A stretch of 64,000 nt of DNA. It comes from Antedon mediterranea. Lineage: Eukaryota > Echinodermata > Crinoidea > Comatulida > Antedonidae. This document shows, in pieces, positions 52,621 to 63,422 of this stretch; position 1 is the first letter of the stretch, and every line of letters starts with the position of its first letter. The stretch is taken from positions 11,444,922-11,508,921 of the forward strand of contig NC_092678.1 in assembly GCF_964355755.1 (NCBI RefSeq), given 5' to 3'. Below the pieces are notes generated by a model, which saw only the letters and a list, made by a program, of their open reading frames with translations, did not search any database and was not told where the DNA came from. The translations under genes and the position numbers were made by a program.

Positions 52621-53311
52621 ATTTATGTGTTTTTTATGAATAAATACCTATATATATATTCCATGCTATATTGGAAGACACCAATCATCCTCGTCATGGC
52701 GACATTGTCAGCTCCGTTTTGCATTCGTTATTATATAGGCCTAATTTTGATGCAAACATTGTTCAATTAGACGTTTTAAAACGTTTTAGAAAAAAACAAA
52801 CCTAAAAACACGCAATTTCTAACGTTTCGATTACGTTTAACAAACGTTCCTTGTTTGCTGGTAACAAAATGGTACAGATTCATTGACATAATTATAATGT
52901 TTATTTACTGATTACCTAATATAATCAGTAATGTGATAGATCTTATTAAATGTACGTCTGTCATTTTTATTAAAATGTGCTACTGTAATCGTTACATAAA
53001 TTATATTTTTTATTTGTAACTGGACTAAAATATATATATATATATAAATGCCAAATATTCAAAGATAACGGCCTACGCATTACCATAGAAGCAAACAAAC
53101 AAGTCATCAACTTCTTAGACGTCACACTCAACCTAGCGAAGAACACATACCAGCCCTACACCAAACCAAACGCCACGTTACAGTATATCCATCAACAAAG
53201 TAACCACCCACCGACCATCCTAAAGAATATCCCGCCGGAATAAACAAACGACTCTCGTCCTTGTCATCCGACAAGAATTCATTCAACCAAGCCGCCCCTG
53301 TACTAGAAAAC

Positions 53312-55353
53312 GGGTAGTAACAAAGTGCGAGGCAGGGAAGGCATGCGAGGCAAGTCAGAAATTTATGCGAGGCATCGTTTTACCATCATCAAAAAATGCG
53401 AGGCATCATTTTATCATTTCTCAAAATTGCAAGGCAGGAAATCACCGAAATTGAAGTAGCCTAGGCCCGCTAGGCTAGTTTCCTTTTGCACCTGCCTTGT
53501 ATTTTAACCAACTTTATCCTGAATACCACAGCTTAGAATTAGTAGGCCTACTTTAATGAAGAAAAATCACATAAAAGTAACAATAAATCCATTAAATTGG
53601 TGATTTTACAGACGTTGTTTTTCTCGCATTTCGCACACTCAATGTTCAATATTTTGGTTTCTATGGAACGCCAAAAGAGCAAAATTAATTAGAGGGCTAA
53701 AAACTCTGTGGAATCCATTTATATTTAACGCATTATTTGGTGAAAATCAAATACAATTTCAATAGATTTTGTCACTGTCAGTAAGGAAAAATGTTACTGT
53801 TGATAATGTACACGGTTTCGTTAACCTTTTAAAGAATAAAATAGAAAAATTCATCATAATATCCTTAGTAGGATGTCCTAGGTCTAGACTAGGTAGTGAT
53901 GTTGATTTAGGATCGATTATTATTCTTTGAAAACAGAACAGTATCAGCAGTAACATATTACAGCATTTTTATTGACAAATTAACAAATATATTGAAATAA
54001 AACGTGTTTTTCACCAATAAATGCATGAGAAATTGACGCATTCCACTGAGTTTTAGTCCTCTATTATCGTTGCTCTTTTGGCGCTCCATAGAAACAAAAA
54101 TATTGAACATTGAATAAGTGAAATTCGCGAACAGTGTGCGAGAAACACGCCTGTAAAATCATTAATTTAAGGATTTATTTGTTATTTTTTATGTGATTCT
54201 TTCATTAAAGTACTCATGAGGTATACTTCTAAGGTGTGGTATTCACGCGATAAAGTTAGTTATCAAATTTGGAGTAAAAATACAAGCGAAGGAAACTATA
54301 GCGCCAGGTTTATTAGTACGTACATGGACAACAATAAATAAAAATCGTTCGTAATATACCTAGCTTACTAAAACAGGAATAGTGTATCATTATTAAATAT
54401 TACACCAACTATTGTTATATCAAAATTGATTAAATTATTTTCTACATAGGCCTCTTATCTAGGTTTAGTAGGGCTAAGCATATTAGCTAAAGTTTAATTT
54501 TAGGCCTAGTATTACAATTGTCGGACGTAAGTCTTTTTTCACACGCGCTCCAGAATTCTGTCGCAATTTTTTTCTTTGCCATGCGGCATGTTATTGGATC
54601 GCCATATCAGTTACCTTTTATTCACCGCCAGTTATTGAACTTGTCCTGGCAATCGCTGTTCACCTTATTTGCGAGAGAGGTACACGTGTTGTTCCTAGAG
54701 AATGGAATGTCTTTGGCACGCCGCTCAGAGAGAAGTCTGTGCGTTGCTGCTGCTGAAACCACGTGCTATAGGAGGGGAATGCACCACAATCCTCTGAGCT
54801 GAGGGCTGAATCATTCCGCTACCTGCTAAATAGTAAAGAGGGATTTTCCATCTCTCGGGTCTACCGGATCTAGGCGCAGGGGTGTGACAAAATATTATTT
54901 TCACTCTGCTATGTTCGAGAGACATGTGAGTGAACACGCTCAAAATGCCAACAAACATTGCAGTCATTTGATGAGTGTGTCGCTATAACAATTATTGTTT
55001 ATCGAAAGTTGAAGACTGTCGTTCAGATTTTTTAACCGTAGTTTGGGCACTTTTGTAAAAGTAAAATTTGACAAGATATGACTTGAATGAAAAAACAATC
55101 GTTACATAAAAATAAACAACATGATGAGTGTATACACAAATCTATTTAGATACGCTTGTATCGATTGATTATTAGGCCTATAATATAGCATAATAGCACG
55201 TTAAGATATGCCTCGCACCTTTTTGAAATTGTAAACTATATGCCTCGTCGCATGCCTCGCACTTTTGGAAATGATAAAATGATGCCTCGCACAAATATTT
55301 GGCATGCCTAGCATGCCTCGCGTGCCTCGCTGCCTCGCACTTTGTCAACACTC
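53312..55353. mobile_element. Mutator-like palindromic element, 9-bp duplication
   Basis: CTAGAAAAC flanks both ends exactly (53303-53311 and 55354-55362). The termini GGGTAGTAACAAAGTGCGAG and, inverted, GAGTGTTGACAAAGTGCGAG are followed by repeated TGCGAGGCA motifs (about four left, about seven right). Further in, 53560-53750 is inverted at 53990-54220. No transposase is seen. A 9-bp duplication with G-starting long inverted ends suggests a Mutator-like non-autonomous element. It disrupts the Penelope-like copy. Confidence 0.8.
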
Positions 55354-55369
55354 CTAGAAAACTCTCAAC

Positions 55370-56145
55370 GACAGTGAATACAAGTACACACTAAAATACG
55401 AGCCGGCAACCCAGACAAGACGAAAAAACAGACAACGAAACGACATTCTGTGGTACAACCCACCGTTCAGCAAAAACGTCAGCACAAACATTGGACAGAA
55501 ATTCCTATCCCTAGTAGACAAACATTTTCCAAAAGATAACAAACTAAGAAAAATCTTCAACCGAAACACTATCAAGATTAGCTACAGTTTTATGAACAAT
55601 ATGAAACAGATAATAGACAGTCACAACAAGAGAATACTCAACCATCCCGAAACAACATCCGTGGAAAACACGCAAGAAAACAAAACATGCAACTGCCGAC
55701 AGAAAAACACATGCCCGCTAAACGGAAATTGCTTACAATATCATCTGTAATATACCAAGCCACAGTTACACGCAAAGACAAATCCACCTCGGAAACTTAT
55801 ATCGGACTCACTGAAAATGATTTTAAAACACGATACAGAAATCACACCTCATCATTCCGTAATACACGTTCTAGAAACTCAACCGAACTCGGTAAACATA
55901 TTTGGACACTCGAGGACAACACAGACTATTCAATCTCATGGCGCATCTTGGCATCTACTAAAGCATATAGTAGCGCAAACAAAAAATGCAACCTCTGCCT
56001 CAAAGAGAAATTATTTATCATCCGCCACCCTGAATTATCGACATTAAACAAACGTAACGAACTTATGTCCGCCTGCCGGGGCACAGAAAGAAAGCATTGT
56101 TATATAACAGCTGACATTCCAAAACATATCACCTGTAAATGCTAA
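55370..56145 (+). pseudogene. Penelope-like GIY-YIG endonuclease region
   Basis: The linker and Cys-rich part come first (55370-55735), then a frame from about 55740 to the stop at 56145 with VIYQATVTRKDKSTSETYIG, LTENDFKTRYRNHTSSFRN and later CNLCLKEKLFIIRHPELSTL, NKRNELMSACRG. The Tyr...YIG, Arg and His/Glu positions of the GIY-YIG fold are recognisable. A one-base shift separates the Cys cluster from the nuclease. Confidence 0.8.
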
Positions 56146-56199
56146 TTCTACAAGTAAATGTGCTTATAAGCAACGTTGTAATTGATTCTTCTCATTATA

Positions 56200-56251
56200 G
56201 TCTCCTGATGAGTGAGTTGCACGACTCGCGAAACAAGCCTGTTGTAGAGAC
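56200..56251 (+). ncRNA. Hammerhead ribozyme (Penelope-like element)
   Basis: Complete hammerhead layout. Stem I GTCTC (56200-56204) pairs with GAGAC (56247-56251). Core CTGATGA is 56205-56211. Stem II GTGAGT/ACTCGC has six pairs and a 6-nt loop. Core GAAA is 56230-56233. Stem III has four pairs (ACAA/TTGT) and a 5-nt loop. The cleavage triplet is GTA, with cut after A56246. All core bases are intact. Penelope-like elements are known to carry such ribozymes, and the position after the nuclease ORF fits. Confidence 0.85.
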
Positions 56252-56283
56252 CAAACTGTAGTTTTTACTTCTTTTCCAGACTT

Positions 56284-56312
56284 AACGTATATATATATAT
56301 ATATATATACGT
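56284..56312. repeat. AT dinucleotide microsatellite
   Basis: A pure (TA)n run of about 24 bases inside the palindrome AACGTATA...TATACGTT. Another TA run begins the Penelope-like element at about 53035-53046. Confidence 0.8.
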
Positions 56313-56430
56313 TATTATTGTTATTCAGACTCCACCCTGGCTCCCTTTGTTATATTTCTTTTATTCCTGTCCACCCAGGCAGCACTTGCCAGCTTTATAC
56401 TCTGACGTTATCCAAATTCCTTCACTTGCA

Positions 56431-56466
56431 CTGATGAAGGGCTAGTGTTGCCCGAAAGCTCTGCTA
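56431..56466 (+). ncRNA. Hammerhead-like motif, incomplete
   Basis: CTGATGA, a GGGC/GCCC stem and GAAA are in hammerhead order, with a small stem III (AGC/GCT) and a CTA triplet. One extra base follows CTGATGA, and stem I pairing is not evident. Probably a decayed relative. Confidence 0.3.
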
Positions 56467-56904
56467 ACTTTTCTGGCTGTTTACTTTATCGTTTTGATTT
56501 AGCTTTTCGATTTTTATTTTTGTATCTCCATTGAGATCCAGCCACTGATACCCACAGCATTGTCATTTTTTTCAGTAATTTGCCTTTGGATTTATATATA
56601 TATATACTTTCTGTATCTATAAATCTGTCTATAAATTATTCAATATCCACCTTAGGGAATCCACCTAATATCCATATTCGGGAAGGATACCTAAACAAGT
56701 ATATAGAAATAAAGAGCCATGTATACTGTTACTTTAATACTGCATTTATTTCTGCAGCGTGTAGGGCAATAGTTGTTTTCCCACTGAACAAAAACAAAAG
56801 CAGCTGTATTTTAACACATTAGCACACTAAATTAAAAAATGAGACGCCCATTTTCCCATCTTCTTATAGTTCCTATAGTCCATACAAGTCGAGGTGGCCG
56901 AAAA

Positions 56905-57150
56905 CGGCACGTTATTTCGAATTATAATAATAATAATAATAAATACTTTATTTTAAAGTATTTAAATTTGTGCCATTTTGCATTGGTTTTTTTAGAGTAT
57001 TCCATAATCTAGCACCATGATATGAAAAACTGTTTTTTTATATTCTGTTTTGGGTTTATCCAATTTTAATTACTAAATTAATTTGAAATTTCGAATTAAT
57101 AATTCGTTATTTCGAATTTCAGAAAGTAATATATTTTTTTGTCCCTAATG
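56905..57150. repeat. AT-rich palindromic repeat with nested LINE fragment
   Basis: GTTATTTCGAATTATAA at the left and AATTCGTTATTTCGAATTTC at the right match the 50645-51060 array. Between them a minus-strand LINE C-terminal fragment (GARLWNTLKKP, with an ATT tail at 56925-56940) is inserted. Confidence 0.6.
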
Positions 57151-57265
57151 ATTTATATGGCTCTGTACGTGTATGTAATCAGAGCCATATAATATATGGC
57201 TCTGTCTTCTGTAATCAGAGCCATTATATTTTATATATATAATTATGGCTCTGTCTGTAATAAAT
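57150..57265. repeat. Short repeats of ATGGCTCTGT / AATCAGAGCCAT
   Basis: ATGGCTCTGT occurs three times and GTAATCAGAGCCAT twice, alternating, so the region can fold into hairpins. No other function is visible. Confidence 0.65.
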
Positions 57266-57669
57266 AAATAGTGCCCTCTATTGACTGTCTAATCATGTCA
57301 CGCATGATTGATCTAAAAGAATAACAAAATCTGCTGAGAGCACCACCGATAGAGAGAGAAACGGGATAGGTTAGGACGGGAACTAACTACTGTACTACTT
57401 ACTACTCTTGTTTGTAGTCTACTACTACGGTGAACCTGAAAAATGTGATCAGATGCTTTTATGGTTTATTTCCGGTGACCTTGATTTAGGTCTATCATTA
57501 CTGTAGGTACGACCAGAGTCCAGAGAATGACTGCACTGTAGCATATATTTTTATTTATCCACGCTGACCTGTTCTGTTGTTGTGTGCTGAAATCTCAAGT
57601 TCAAGATATACTCCACGTGCCTACCCTCCTAGCCCAGCTAGTTCTAAGTTAATTGATAAAGGCAAAAGC

Positions 57670-57742
57670 ATGTCTTCAGGCATTGATAACATAGGATTGC
57701 GTTATGTATTTGCAGGCTCTTCTTGTATGACGGCTGCGTTTG
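57670..57742 (+). CDS. SLC25: SLC25 exon 1
   Basis: The only in-frame ATG (A at -3) opens MSSGIDNIGLRYVFAGSSCM TAAF. The donor GTAATT at 57743 leaves one base, which with TT of exon 2 makes the Val of VTNPVD. The frame upstream is open but lacks another ATG. Confidence 0.85.
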
Positions 57743-60700
57743 GTAATTTATTTGTTTGATTATACAGTAATAGTTTATTAAATATCATTATTTAATAACA
57801 TGTTGGTTGCCAGACTTCTTCAGCTTTCTTCACCTCCTCATTTGATGATGTCATGTGATGACATTTTTCAAAAGAATAATTTCTAGGTCTAACTTAACTA
57901 GTCTAGGTATAGAAGTCTGGTAAATCTTTGTAACCATGTGAAACTTAAAGTCTGATGTTCTATGACGTATTGGTTGATAAACATTGATCTTGTTCCCTGA
58001 ACAAAACCGATATGTGAATGTTGCTGTGTATAGTTTAGTTTATAGTGTACAGAGAATTAGTATAACAAATACATCAATTATCTCTGACACTGACAGTATA
58101 CCACATTTTAATTGTCAAATTGTCATCTGCGAAATTGCATTTGCGACTTAAATTCAGGTATGTCAATGCTAAATATTCATAATTACATTTGTTACATTAG
58201 TATACTAAGACTGCTCGCCGGCTTTTGCAAATTCTCTCGTATCTTTTAACACTAGCAGGTCTGAAAATAATAATAAAAAGTGGTCCAGAATTGGGACCGT
58301 GGTCCGGATTGCCTCCAAAACAAATGGCAATACGCCAAACAAACTACCCATAACATAATTCAGGCAGCGATAATTGAATTAATGTTAGTTACTTTAATAC
58401 AAGTATATATTAGCCAACTCATTTATCAACATGTAGTTCATAAACATTTCAAACAAAGCATCTGAATTATAATTCATCAAATTCCATTGCCTGTTTTATG
58501 CACCGTTTCGCCTGTTCAGTTGAAACAACAGTTTTCCACACGATACTTTTAGTGTTGAGTTCAATTTTGTCTGCAATCAAAAATAATATGCATCTTTAGC
58601 ACTGACTTCACTTACCTGCAGCACTGAATTCACTCATCTGCAGCACTGACTTCACTCATCTTTAGCACTGAATTCACTCATCTGCAGCACTGAATTCACT
58701 CATCTGCAGCACTGACTTCACTTATCTGCAGCACTGAATTCACTCATCTGCAGCACTGAATTCACTCATCTGCAGCACTGACTTCACTCATCTGCAGCAC
58801 TGACTTCACTCATCTGCAGCACTGACTTCACTCATCTGCAGCACTGAATTCACTCATCTGCAGCACTGAATTCACTCATCTGCAGCACTGAATTCACTCA
58901 TCTGCAGCACTGAATTCACTCATCTGCAGCACTGAATTCACTCATCTGGAGCACTGAATTCACTCATCCGCAGCACTGAATTTACTCATCAGTACTGTTG
59001 TTTTCATTATCCATCAAAATATTCCCATCTGTTTCACAGTAGCCTAATTAGTTGCAACTTATTATAAATCTAGCAGCTAATCACTTTGCCTTCACCATGT
59101 CATTGCATCATCAAACAAAATTGTTAAATTGTCATTACAATCTACTTCTTGTCCTGTTATTTACTACAAAATTTCTCCTACGCAAAACCTTAAAATCTAT
59201 GCGCAAGTATAGGTGCCCCAGACATTTACACTTGATATCTCTATTTATGTTCCGCTTATCTAAAAATATCTTGCCTTTTCATATAAGTTCTCTATTTTCA
59301 AAAACTGCTGAAGGTCATACACATAACACTAGAAGTTCGATAAATAATTTTATTCCTGATAAGTCGTTTTATAAGCCCCGTCGTCACTCTGTTTTTTATG
59401 TTGGACCTAAGCTCTGGAGAGTTATCTCACAAGAGTTAAAAAGAAAATGTACAGTCTCTAGTTTTAAATACAACTACAAAAAGCTTTTAGTCTCTGAATA
59501 TAATAAATCATTTATTTGTACTTAAATACTACGTATTTATTATTATTATTAACTTATTATTACTTGTGCAAATGCTAAAGTTTAAAACACTTATGATTCA
59601 TTTTAATAACTTATACTCTGTTTTTCTTATTTATTTACCTTTTAAATTTTTTATTTTACTTATGTATTTTTACTTCTTATTTTATATTCTTACTATGTAT
59701 TAAATACTCGTTATACTTGATAATGTTTATTGTATCTTTTCTGGTGGGTAAGCCTTAAAGTTCTTTGAACTTATTTGCCCACCAGCCACACATCTTTCTT
59801 GTATATATATATATGTTTATTGTTACTTTATTATCATATTCATTTTGTGTGGAAAATCAATAAAAACAATATCTGGCTCGCAACATCATTTGTAAATTAC
59901 AGTCTGGCCCATGATACGAAAACCCCTGGCACACAGTAGATTATAGGTATCTTGTCATGTTTACATTTAAAAGAGAATGATCAGATGACATCATTTAGAA
60001 GATATCAAATGAGGAGGTTAGATGTACATCATTCTAAAGGATGTAGACATGACATGTTAATCATAAATCTAGGTTCTCCACTGTCCAACAAGATTTGTTA
60101 TGTTGCCAAGCACAGTATTAATGGGTAAGCTGTTGATTTGGTGAACATTACAGGTGTATACATTACAGGTGTATACATTACAGGTGTATACATTACAGGT
60201 GTATAAATTTGACATAAATAGCAAAACTACTGCTATAAAATATAAAGTTATTTACATTTTTTAAGTAATTTGTTTGTTGATTTGTAGTTACAAACCCAGT
60301 TGATGTAACTAAAATTCGGATGCAACTTGATGGTGAACTTGCAGACCAACGAGGACAAGTAAGGACAGCATATCAAAACCGGTACTATAAAGGAATCATC
60401 CGTGGTGCTTTAAGAATTGCGAAGGATGAGGGAATACTAGCACTTTATAAAGGGTAAACACTCCCAACAAATAATTAATAACTAGTAATTATAATATACT
60501 AATATAACAAATCATTAATATTAAAAAATAATCTAGTTTCATTAGACTTTTTTTCATATCATTCATTAAGATTTTTTTTTTTTAATGAACGTTTTTAACT
60601 ATCGACAAATAAGAAAAAATCTCAAGCAGCTAGTAGTATATGTAATTGTATGAACAAAATTATTACTAGGGAAACATTTACTGTAGTGTTGTTTATAAAA

Positions 60701-61876
60701 CTGAACTTATTAAAAGGAGAAAAATTGGACTGCTCTGAACAAAAACAAGGCCAACAGCCATTAAGTCGCGTGCTACAATGCATAATGATACCGGACCGAC
60801 AGACAGACCGATCGACAGACCGACCGACCGACCGACATAGTGAACTATAGTCGCGTCCACGCGACTAAAAAGGCATAATTTTGACGAATTTTTTAACTTT
60901 TTCATCAAAAACGTGCGCAAATTATCCAATTCGACGTGCATGTATGACGTAATTTTAAGTCGAAATTGTTTAAAAGATGGTAAAATTATTAGAAAAGGCT
61001 GCAAAAACATAAATCACGCGAAAAAAGTATGTATTTAACGCTACGTGCGCACCACGCGCGTAAAAATTTGCGCGCGTATGGGAATTTTTGACATGCTCAA
61101 AATGACAAGAAACGCGTAGAAAGTTGATTAAAAATGAATTTTGCGCATTTTAAATGCGCGTGCGCGCGTAACTTTGTGGCTTTGTGACTCATGGCAATGT
61201 TGTAAACGCTTAAAATTGCCTGAAACGTACTCTTATTTCATCGAAAATAAATTTTGAAAATTTTAAGCGCGCGTAAATGCGCTACGCACGTAATTGTATT
61301 GCCATATGATGATTTATGCCCTGAAATTTATGAGTACCAAATTTTATTTAATTGTGATTCATGGTTATGAAGATATGATTACAAACTTGATTTCGTTAAA
61401 TCGTGCGTAGACCGCGTAATTTTTTATTGCGCACCGTGAAAACATAACCACATCGATTCCTGGCCATAAGGAATATACTGTGAAAAATTGACTTAGCTAG
61501 ATTAAACTGATATCAAGATAAGGTCAGAAAGCGATAAAACGCATAGTAATACCGGACCGACAGACTGACCGACCGACATAGTGAACTATAAAAATAGTAC
61601 AAGTCAATGTTTTAAAGAGTACAGGTTTGTAGTTTTGATGCTTTACAGTGCATTGAAACATTAATATGTAACGTAATCTGTGAATATAAACCAGTAACTG
61701 CATACGTTTTAATTTAATCAGTTTCTTTTGTCATAGTTTAACACCATCACTGATCAGAGAGTCTGTGTACAGTACAATACGTATTGGCTCTTATGAACCA
61801 ATAAAAGTTCTCTTCGGTGCCACCAATCCATCAAACACCCCATTATATAAAAAAATTTGTGCAGGAGGAACCTCAG
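57670..61876 (+). CDS. SLC25: Mitochondrial carrier (SLC25, UCP-like), first three exons, 3' part outside window
   Basis: Inner mitochondrial membrane solute carrier. Exons 57670-57742, 60288-60453 and 61737-61876 join in phase (1, then 2, then 1) to about 126 codons. Visible parts are helix 1 (LRYVFAGSSCMTAAF), the first signature NPVDVTKIRMQL (P-x-D-x-x-K), the matrix segment ending RIAKDEGILALYKG, then helix 2 (LTPSLIRESVYSTIRIGSYE, PIKVLFGA) and KKICAGGTSG starting the second repeat. A full carrier has about 300 residues, so the remaining exons lie beyond 64000. The motifs resemble UCP-type carriers such as ucpB-like proteins. The substrate is not predictable. Confidence 0.9.
58205..58315 (+). 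repeat. Dispersed repeat block shared with SLC26 intron 1
   Basis: GACTGCTCGCCGGCTTTTG, CTATCTTTTAACACTAG-like and AAAAAGTGGTCCAGAATTGG match 23040-23150 in order and orientation. Confidence 0.75.
58597..58992. repeat. 22-bp minisatellite, about 18 copies
   Basis: Tandem units of CACTCATCTGCAGCACTGAA followed by TT, with alternate C/A variants (GACTTC/GAATTC). Confidence 0.95.
59052..59875 (+). mobile_element. LINE 3' fragment with RT C-terminal frame
   Basis: A 157-codon + strand frame (stop at 59525) ends with RLSKNILPFHISSLFSKTAE, HTHNTRSS and VFYVGPKLWRVISQELKRKC, the C-terminal region of CR1-like LINE ORF2. A 3' untranslated part follows with CTGGTGGGTAAGCCTTAAAG and AATAAAAACAAT. The copy is 5'-truncated. 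Confidence 0.8.
60146..60205. repeat. 15-bp tandem repeat, four copies
   Basis: CATTACAGGTGTATA repeated four times without change, about 80 bp before exon 2 of the SLC25 gene. Confidence 0.95.
60288..60453 (+). CDS. SLC25: SLC25 exon 2
   Basis: Acceptor TGATTTGTAG, donor GTAAAC at 60454, ending in phase 2. It encodes TNPVDVTKIRMQLDGELADQ and the matrix helix YYKGIIRGALRIAKDEGIL, ending at ALYK and two bases of a Gly codon. Confidence 0.95.
60730..60860 (+). repeat. CCGA-microsatellite element, copy 1
   Basis: AAGGCCAACAGCCATTAAGT, then GATACCGGACCGACAGAC, a (CCGA)n run and CATAGTGAACTATA. Related segments lie at 61525-61595 and 62700-62885. Confidence 0.7.
61525..61595 (+). repeat. CCGA-microsatellite element, copy 2
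   Basis: AAGCGATAAAACGCATAGTA, ATACCGGACCGACAGACTGA and CGACATAGTGAACTATA in the same order as at 62790-62880. Confidence 0.7.
61737..61876 (+). CDS. SLC25: SLC25 exon 3
   Basis: Acceptor TTTTGTCATAG, donor GTAAAG at 61877, ending in phase 1. It encodes LTPSLIRESVYSTIRIGSYE, PIKVLFGATNPSNTPLYKK and CAGGTS, spanning helix 2 to the start of helix 3 of the carrier fold. No further exon is found before 64000. Confidence 0.9.
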
Positions 61877-62540
61877 GTAAAGTGTTCTCATTCTTTCATT
61901 TACTTCAGGCCCTTAGCCAGAATGAATGAACCCCACTGGTTGCTAGCAAGCTCCACCTGGCCAAAAAATAAAATAATAAATAAAAACAAACTAGAATTTA
62001 ATTCCTCACTTTGACGGATTATTGGTGATCATTGTGATAAAGATAATTTTATTAACATTTAATTTTAAAAAATACATTAAAATATAAGCGCAAAACATTG
62101 ATGTATTCCATCCTTTGACCTGCTGCTGAGTTGTTCCTATTATGTGCCTATACCCCTTTTACACTGCCAGTAAAAATGCAGAGTTGATCCGGAATTGTAT
62201 AACCCAAGACGTAACCAGGACGCAGAAATGCTGAAATGTAGGCCGGGGTAAACAAGGTAAAAAGTTACCTGGGTCGCTGAATCACCCAGGTAAGTGATGC
62301 GGAATGTATTCAGCATCAAGTCAACCCGGAATGAACCCATAACTTGTGTGTTCGCGGTGTAAACAGTCCCGTGAATGTTTTCCTGGCTGGTTTCAATCCT
62401 CACTCACTATAGTATTTAATTTACATACAATTAAGATAAGGTTGATTTTGTTTTTTCGCTTATTTAATAAATAAAAATTTTTATTTAAAGAAAAATTATT
62501 CTCCACGAATAGACTTTTTTGTATTGCCATAAAAAAAAAA
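61877..62540 (+). other. SLC25 intron 3, first part
   Basis: No exon or repeat recognised. A minus-strand frame at 62140-62403 has no known domain. Confidence 0.4.
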
Positions 62541-62544
62541 AAAA

Positions 62545-63080
62545 GCACGAATGTGCAATACTCGGGGTACAGCGAAAGAAGCTATAATGACGTCATAAGA
62601 CCGGATGTAACGTCACATACACGTCAATAACCGCGCTACCAAATACGGCTATACGGTATCATCTTCGAGACGTGATATGGCTGCATCCCGTTTGAAATTA
62701 AACAAGGCCAACAACCATAAGTCGTGTGCTCTCAGCAAAAAATGAACTTTCAAAAAGTAATGTACTTTAAAACTTTTCTGTACATTAAAACAGTTCAAAA
62801 AGTACAGAAAAGCGATAAAACGCATAGTGATACCGGACCAACAGACAGACCGACCGACCGACCGACATAGTGAACTATAGACTAAAAATCCGGCTCTATA
62901 GCTTTGAGGACATGTCCCTGTAGTTTATTCATGCTAAATCCGAGCTAAATACTACAACGAATAAGGGAGGAGTAGTACTTTATAAATCGCACTTTTTGCT
63001 CAATAGTGTCCGGATGGAAGAAGAAGAGGAAAAGATGAGAGAGTCTTAGACTCAGGTACCCCGAGTAATAAAACGAGATA
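62545..63080 (+). repeat. Direct repeat, copy 1 (with internal insertion)
   Basis: Matches 63565-63900: AATACTCGGGGTACAGC, ATGACGTCATAAGACCGGAT, CAAATACGGCTATACGGTA, ATCCGGCTCTATAG and GGGAGGAGTAGTACTTTA. Copy 1 carries an extra segment at about 62700-62885 (the CCGA element). Confidence 0.85.
62700..62885 (+). mobile_element. CCGA-microsatellite element, copy 3, inserted in direct repeat
   Basis: It interrupts the sequence that runs uninterrupted near 63717-63722 in the sister copy. It begins AACAAGGCCAACAACCATAA and ends CGACATAGTGAACTATAG. Comparison of the two copies defines the insertion almost to the base, though a target duplication is not clear. Confidence 0.7.
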
Positions 63081-63136
63081 TACTCTATATCATATTACGT
63101 ATACAGTATATTTCACCATAAATTTAAAGAAAAATA

Positions 63137-63207
63137 GGTTTCGCCAGGGTTCGAACCGGGACCTTCTGCGTGTTAAGCAGACTTGAAAACCACTACACTA
63201 CGAACCC
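63137..63207 (-). tRNA. tRNA-Val (AAC)-like, copy 1
   Basis: The minus strand begins GGGTTCGTAGTGTAGTGGTT, with anticodon arm TCTGC-TTAACAC-GCAGA (AAC, valine), then the T arm CCCGG-TTCGAAC-CCTGG. The anticodon stem is perfect. There is one mismatch in the acceptor stem (third pair) and one in the T stem. It may be a decaying gene or part of a duplicated repeat, since its flank is repeated at 63352. Confidence 0.7.
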
Positions 63208-63422
63208 ACTTACACTAAAAATGTGGGTTACAGAAAGTTTTTTAATCCATTTAAATTACAAATAAATATGGTAATAAGCACAAAGCAAAATAAACATGTG
63301 TAAAAGTGATAATTACCGATTACGCAAAATAAGTATTTTAAAAAATAATAAAAATAAGATATACTGTGTATAATTATCATATTGCGTATACAGTACTTTT
63401 CACCATAAAGTTTTAAAAAAAT

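Larger units (their letters stand above)
53049..56265 (+). mobile_element. Penelope-like element (5'-truncated, interrupted)
   Basis: The + strand carries the end of a Penelope RT: IFKDNGLRITIEANKQVINF, LDVTLNLAKNTYQPYTKPNA and HQQSNHPPTILKNIP, 53060-53240. It is interrupted by the 53312-55353 insertion and continues with YKYTLKYEPATQTRRKNRQR, then a Cys cluster CNCRQKNTCPLNGNC and a GIY-YIG nuclease. A hammerhead ribozyme follows at 56200. The RT catalytic part is missing. Frameshifts near 53240, 55360 and 55735 make it inactive. RT plus GIY-YIG plus hammerhead is diagnostic of Penelope-like elements. Confidence 0.9.
57743..60287 (+). other. SLC25 intron 1 with repeats
   Basis: Contains the block shared with 23040-23150 (58205-58315), a 22-bp minisatellite, a LINE 3' fragment and a 15-bp tandem repeat. 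An inverted pair (CCTCCTCATTTGATGATGTC at 57828, relative near 59975-60020) suggests an older DNA element enclosing much of this intron. Confidence 0.5.

Noticed and set aside
54518-54802. 94-codon frame inside the Mutator-like element
   Set aside because: Non-ATG start and no transposase or other domain motif.
56431-56466. Second full hammerhead ribozyme
   Set aside because: The core is present but stem I does not pair and an extra base follows the CTGATGA core, so only a low-confidence motif is reported.
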